The translations under genes and the position numbers were made by a program. The notes under the pieces were generated by a model. It saw only the letters and a list, made by a program, of their open reading frames with translations. It had not been told where the DNA came from and searched no databases. Below are positions 39,484 through 42,598 of a stretch of 42,598 bases of DNA, piece after piece (the first letter of the stretch is position 1; each line of letters begins with the position of its first letter). Source of the stretch: a virus; IMG/VR virus record IMGVR_UViG_3300017724_000012, positions 1 through 42,598 of that record; one strand, given 5' to 3'.

Positions 39484-40413
39484 ATGGTAAACCAATTATT
39501 AGTTACATTAGTAAATTCAGTATTGGGTTCGGGTAAAGCTACTGCTCGAAATAACTATGCTTACCATTGTCCTTTTTGTCATCACCACAAACCAAAAATG
39601 GAGGTTAATTTAACAGAAAATCGTGAAGGTAAAAACCCTTGGCATTGTTGGGCTTGTGATGTAAGAGGTACTACTATATATTCTTTATTTAAACAATTAA
39701 AAGTAGATGTAAGTAAATTTACTGAACTTAAATCACTTGTTAAAACATCTAAATCAATAAAAGAAACACAAGTTGTATCTAGTGTATCATTACCTAATGA
39801 ATATATTAGCCTAAATAACGTGGATAATAGCGGGATTATGGCTAGACACGCGCTCGCATACCTAAAAAATAGGCATGTGAGTAAATACGATATACTCAAA
39901 TATAATATAGGTTATTGTAAAGAAGGTTTATATAAAAATATGATTATTATACCAACATATGATATAGATGGTAGATTAAACTACTTTACAGCTCGTTCAT
40001 TTGAAAAAGAACCATATGTTAAATATAGAAACCCATCAGCATCTAGAGATATAATTCCAAATGAGCATTTAATAAACTGGAATGTACCAGTTATTATATG
40101 TGAAGGATTATTTGATGCTATGGCTATAAAAAGAAACGCAGTACCTTTGTTAGGTAAAAATATACAAAGTAGCTTAATGAAAAAGATAGTTACTTCTGTA
40201 GTAGATAAAATTTATATTGCATTAGATAGGGATGCAATTAAACAAGCTTTAAAATTCTGTGAACGATTAATGGCAGAAGGTAAAGAAGTCTATCTTGTAG
40301 ATTTACAAGATAAGGATCCGAGTGAAATGGGTTTCGAAAATTTCACTAAATTAATACAAAAAACAGTTCCATTAACCTATTATGATTTAATGGAGCAAAA
40401 ACTAGCTTTATGA
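39484..40413 (+). CDS. DNA primase (gp61/DnaG-type)
   Basis: A 309-residue primase. The N-terminal zinc ribbon is visible: His28-Cys29-x2-Cys32 and His54-Cys55-x2-Cys58 (HCPFCHHHKPK, WHCWACD). The TOPRIM domain follows, with Glu207 in IICEGLFDAMA, Asp248-x-Asp250 in ALDRDA and Asp276-x-Asp278 in DKDPSE. A linker (residues 75-120) is variable. The protein lays down RNA primers for lagging-strand synthesis with the replicative helicase; T4 gp61 (342 residues) is the counterpart by role. It starts immediately after the dioxygenase fusion and overlaps the exonuclease start by 4 nt (ATGA), so the three are cotranscribed. Confidence 0.9.
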   Translation: MVNQLLVTLVNSVLGSGKATARNNYAYHCPFCHHHKPKMEVNLTENREGKNPWHCWACDVRGTTIYSLFKQLKVDVSKFTELKSLVKTSKSIKETQVVSSVSLPNEYISLNNVDNSGIMARHALAYLKNRHVSKYDILKYNIGYCKEGLYKNMIIIPTYDIDGRLNYFTARSFEKEPYVKYRNPSASRDIIPNEHLINWNVPVIICEGLFDAMAIKRNAVPLLGKNIQSSLMKKIVTSVVDKIYIALDRDAIKQALKFCERLMAEGKEVYLVDLQDKDPSEMGFENFTKLIQKTVPLTYYDLMEQKLAL

Positions 40414-41189
40414 TCAAAAAATCATATAAAAGATTATTAGAAATTTCAGATGATTATCAACAAGTTACAATGCCTGATTCAAGGTATTATAGACGTAATG
40501 GTAAATATTACCCATCAGTAACTCATGTTTTAGGTTCTTACCCAAAAGGTAAATATTTTGAAGACTGGCTTAAAAAAGTAGGTTATAGTGCTGAATGGAT
40601 TGTTAAAAAAGCAGCAGAAGAAGGAACATTAGTTCATGAAATGATTGAAGATTGGTTAAATGGTCAAGAAGTTACATTTTTATATAAAGATGGTAACCCT
40701 AAAATGCCTATTCATGTATGGCAAATGTTTTTACGCTTTGTAGATTTTTGGGAGACTTATAATCCAACTCTAATTGAAGCTGAAGTACATTTATTTTCAG
40801 ATAAGATTCAAGTAGCAGGTACTTGTGATTTAGTATGTGAAATTGAAATAGATGGTAAAATGGAACGTTGGATTATAGATTTTAAAACCTCTAATCATTT
40901 ACAAACTACTTACGATTTACAAAGTGCAGTATATGCTCAATGTTATGAGGAATGTTTTGGTAAAAAAATAGATCGTATTGGGGTTTTATGGTTAAAATCA
41001 AAATCAAGGGGCGAAGATAAATCAGGTAAACGTTTAAAAGGTAAAAATTGGGAAGTATATGAGTCACCTCGTACACAAAAACAAAATATAGAAATATTTA
41101 CTCATGTTAAAGCCTTATTTGATATTGAAAACCCAAAACCTAAACCTTATACTAATACCTTTAAAACTATATCAAAAAGAAAAATTTAA
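40410..41189 (+). CDS. PD-(D/E)XK exonuclease (RecB/Cas4-like)
   Basis: A 259-residue member of the PD-(D/E)XK nuclease superfamily. Motifs in order: His76 in GTLVHEMIEDW, Glu123/Glu125 in LIEAEVHL, Asp140 in VAGTCDLVCE, Asp157-x-Lys159 in IIDFKTS and Gln171/Tyr175 in YDLQSAVYAQ, which is the RecB-type arrangement. The N-terminal YYPSVTHVLG is typical of phage members. It probably processes DNA ends during replication and recombination, consistent with ATGA coupling to primase. The basic C-terminus (KTISKRKI) may help DNA binding. A late-type motif and the LamG array follow, so this is the end of the replication operon. Confidence 0.88.
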   Translation: MIKKSYKRLLEISDDYQQVTMPDSRYYRRNGKYYPSVTHVLGSYPKGKYFEDWLKKVGYSAEWIVKKAAEEGTLVHEMIEDWLNGQEVTFLYKDGNPKMPIHVWQMFLRFVDFWETYNPTLIEAEVHLFSDKIQVAGTCDLVCEIEIDGKMERWIIDFKTSNHLQTTYDLQSAVYAQCYEECFGKKIDRIGVLWLKSKSRGEDKSGKRLKGKNWEVYESPRTQKQNIEIFTHVKALFDIENPKPKPYTNTFKTISKRKI

Positions 41190-41199
41190 TATTTATAAT
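41190..41199 (+). promoter_or_regulatory. Candidate late promoter motif TATTTATAAT
   Basis: AATATTTATAATAAAATA between the exonuclease and the first LamG-like gene, with 10 nt between TATTTATAAT and the ATG at 41210. It separates the replication operon from a virion-type array. Confidence 0.5.
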
Positions 41200-41209
41200 A
41201 AAATATTAG

Positions 41210-41926
41210 ATGGCATTTTTTAGAGGACCAAATATTGCACGTACAGATAAAATTATTGCATCTTATGATGCAGCTTCTAACAAAAGCTATACTACTGGAA
41301 CCCAGTTTAAGAATTTGATAGATGATAATAATAATTTAACAGTAAACGGTTCACCTACATTTAGTGATGGTCAAAATGGAGATGGATATGGTTATTTTAC
41401 TATGACATCTAATCAAACAACAAAGTATTTTCAAGCTTCTGCCTTTCCTTTTCCTACTACTGATATTACAATAGAAATATGGTGTAGAACCACAGATGCA
41501 ACTAAAAATCAGGCTTTAATAAGCTATGCTGTATCTGGAGATAGTAATGAAAACTTATTATTCTATGCAGGTACAAGTAGCCAAAAAATGAATCTTTTTG
41601 GACCCGTTGGTTCTATATCTTCTTTTAAAGCTCTTACAGAAAATGCTTGGACCCAAGTTGTTTATACTAGAAAAAGCTCATCAGGAACTACAAAATTATT
41701 TTATAATGGTGTTGAAGAATTTTCAACAACTTTAGCAGCGGGAACAAATTTTACAACTAAGGGAACATTAAATTTTGGTCAAGAACAAGATAATGAAGGT
41801 GGTGGATTTGATCCTTCTCAATGTTGGATTGGAGATTATTCTATTATTAGAATTTATGATCATGTTTTAGATGTAATTGAAATAGAGCAAAATTACAATT
41901 CACAAAAATCAAGATTTGGATTATAA
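41210..41926 (+). CDS. LamG/concanavalin-like virion protein 1
   Basis: A 238-residue beta-jelly-roll protein. Features of the LamG/concanavalin-A-like fold: KIIASYDAASNKSY at the N-terminus, DITIEIWCRTTD (strand with Trp), ENAWTQVVYTRKSSSGTTKLFYNG and IGDYSIIRIYDHVLDVIEIEQNYNSQKSRF at the end, the usual closing strand and helix. Such proteins bind glycans or decorate phage capsids and tails. It follows a late-type motif and overlaps the next LamG-like gene by one base. The N-terminus (MAFFRGPNIARTDKIIASYD) parallels the two downstream members. Confidence 0.8.
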   Translation: MAFFRGPNIARTDKIIASYDAASNKSYTTGTQFKNLIDDNNNLTVNGSPTFSDGQNGDGYGYFTMTSNQTTKYFQASAFPFPTTDITIEIWCRTTDATKNQALISYAVSGDSNENLLFYAGTSSQKMNLFGPVGSISSFKALTENAWTQVVYTRKSSSGTTKLFYNGVEEFSTTLAAGTNFTTKGTLNFGQEQDNEGGGFDPSQCWIGDYSIIRIYDHVLDVIEIEQNYNSQKSRFGL

Positions 41927-42555
41927 TGGGAACATATGGAGGAGCACATATAGTAAGAGATGGATTAGTATTATTACTAGATGTAGCATCTAAATTATCA
42001 TACCCAGGTACAGGAACAACTTGGTATGATTTAAGTGGGAATAATTTTGATTTTACCATAGATGGAAGTGGACTAACTTATGACCCCTCCCCTAATGTAC
42101 AAAAAGTCCCTGCTTTTGATTTAGATAATGGAGGAGCTAGTTACTCAGGTACTATTACTAATAATACTACTTGTACTTTTGTATTTTGGATAAGAACACA
42201 AGATACCCAAGCATTATTTTGGCAAGGTCCAACTACTAGTTATTATTTGGGTGCATATAGATCTGGTAATAAGGAATACTATGGAAACTTTGGAACTCCA
42301 GATTATTACCAGAATACTGTAGAAAAATCAAATATCTACGATAATTTAAGAAATAATGAATGGAATATGGTAGAATTTAAAAATGTAAATATGTCTACTG
42401 TTACTGCTAATCATTTTAATCAATATAGTGGTTATACGTTTGGAACAGGTTATATAGGAGCAATTTATATATATGATAGAAATTTAACAAGTGAAGAATC
42501 TGCTCAAAATTATAATGCATTAAAAAGTAGATACCGATACGAACCAGAACCTTAA
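41926..42555 (+). CDS. LamG/concanavalin-like virion protein 2
   Basis: A 209-residue LamG-like protein. GGAHIVRDGLVLLLDVASKLSYPGTG fits the common phage LamG opening, WYDLSGNNFDFT is the second strand pair, CTFVFWIRTQ carries the core Trp, and IGAIYIYDRNLTSEESAQNYNALKSRY is the closing segment. It is homologous to its upstream neighbour in the end block (IRIYDHVL compared with IYIYDRNL) and to the partial gene downstream. Probably a virion surface or fibre-tip component; glycan binding is inferred from fold. Confidence 0.8.
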   Translation: MGTYGGAHIVRDGLVLLLDVASKLSYPGTGTTWYDLSGNNFDFTIDGSGLTYDPSPNVQKVPAFDLDNGGASYSGTITNNTTCTFVFWIRTQDTQALFWQGPTTSYYLGAYRSGNKEYYGNFGTPDYYQNTVEKSNIYDNLRNNEWNMVEFKNVNMSTVTANHFNQYSGYTFGTGYIGAIYIYDRNLTSEESAQNYNALKSRYRYEPEP

Positions 42556-42562
42556 ATAAAAT

Positions 42563-42598
42563 ATGTATACAGGACCACACATAATAACAGATGGATTA
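42563..42598 (+). CDS. LamG-like virion protein 3 (partial, cut by window end)
   Basis: Only 12 codons are present, encoding MYTGPHIITDGL. This closely parallels MGTYGGAHIVRDGL at the start of the preceding gene and follows it by 7 nt, so it is most likely a third tandem LamG-like gene. Confidence 0.6.
   Translation, partial: MYTGPHIITDGL

Noticed and set aside
4772-41199. T4-type late promoters TATAAATA firing on the minus strand
   Set aside because: The octamer is present only as the reverse complement of the upstream motif, and no minus-strand genes exist in the window, so a plus-strand role of TATTTATAAT is more likely.

Overview
The window is part of the genome of a T4-like tailed phage (contractile-tail Caudoviricetes). 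All genes lie on the + strand, packed tightly, in very AT-rich DNA. The diagnostic genes are a gp55-type late sigma factor, a gp5-like baseplate spike, the gp25 and gp6 baseplate wedge proteins, a gp61/DnaG-type primase and a PD-(D/E)XK exonuclease. A Bacteroidota (probably flavobacterial, probably marine) host is inferred from three things: a phage lipoprotein whose signal peptide ends in Cys-Ser-Lys-Glu-Glu, the Bacteroidota surface-export signature; few clear Shine-Dalgarno sites; and a carboxypeptidase-regulatory-like domain. The host is an inference, not read directly.

Layout. Positions 1-4044 hold small non-structural genes: a DUF932 protein, the lipoprotein, several small unknowns including a 45-residue ORF, an HD hydrolase and a small membrane protein. 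The late sigma factor (4045-4755) leads into the virion block at 4793-36442: spike, a membrane-helix-containing structural protein, gp25, gp6, a DNRLRE-like protein, a 3063-residue baseplate/tail protein, four smaller tail proteins, a Cys-rich beta-roll fibre and a 3570-residue fibre. The large fibre has about 570 Gly-X-Y triplets almost without proline and ends in a peptidase S74 autochaperone. After it come a GT9-like glycosyltransferase and a GIY-YIG nuclease. Next is a replication operon at 37981-41189: an AspH dioxygenase fused to a riboflavin-kinase-like domain, then primase, then exonuclease. The window ends in a tandem array of LamG-like proteins whose third member is cut by the window edge. 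No gene-free stretch exceeds 300 bases, and I see no tRNA, CRISPR array or insertion sequence.

Two recurrent upstream motifs appear to split the genes by class. TATTTATAAT sits 8-13 nt before most structural start codons; its reverse complement contains the T4 late-promoter octamer. TTCGTATATT sits before non-structural operons. With the encoded gp55 homologue this suggests a T4-like late programme, possibly with very short or absent 5' leaders.

Most worth following up are the AspH/riboflavin-kinase-like fusion with its substituted catalytic Glu, the very long proline-free collagen-like fibre next to a glycosyltransferase with a substituted catalytic Asp, the surface-exported phage lipoprotein, and the two promoter classes.
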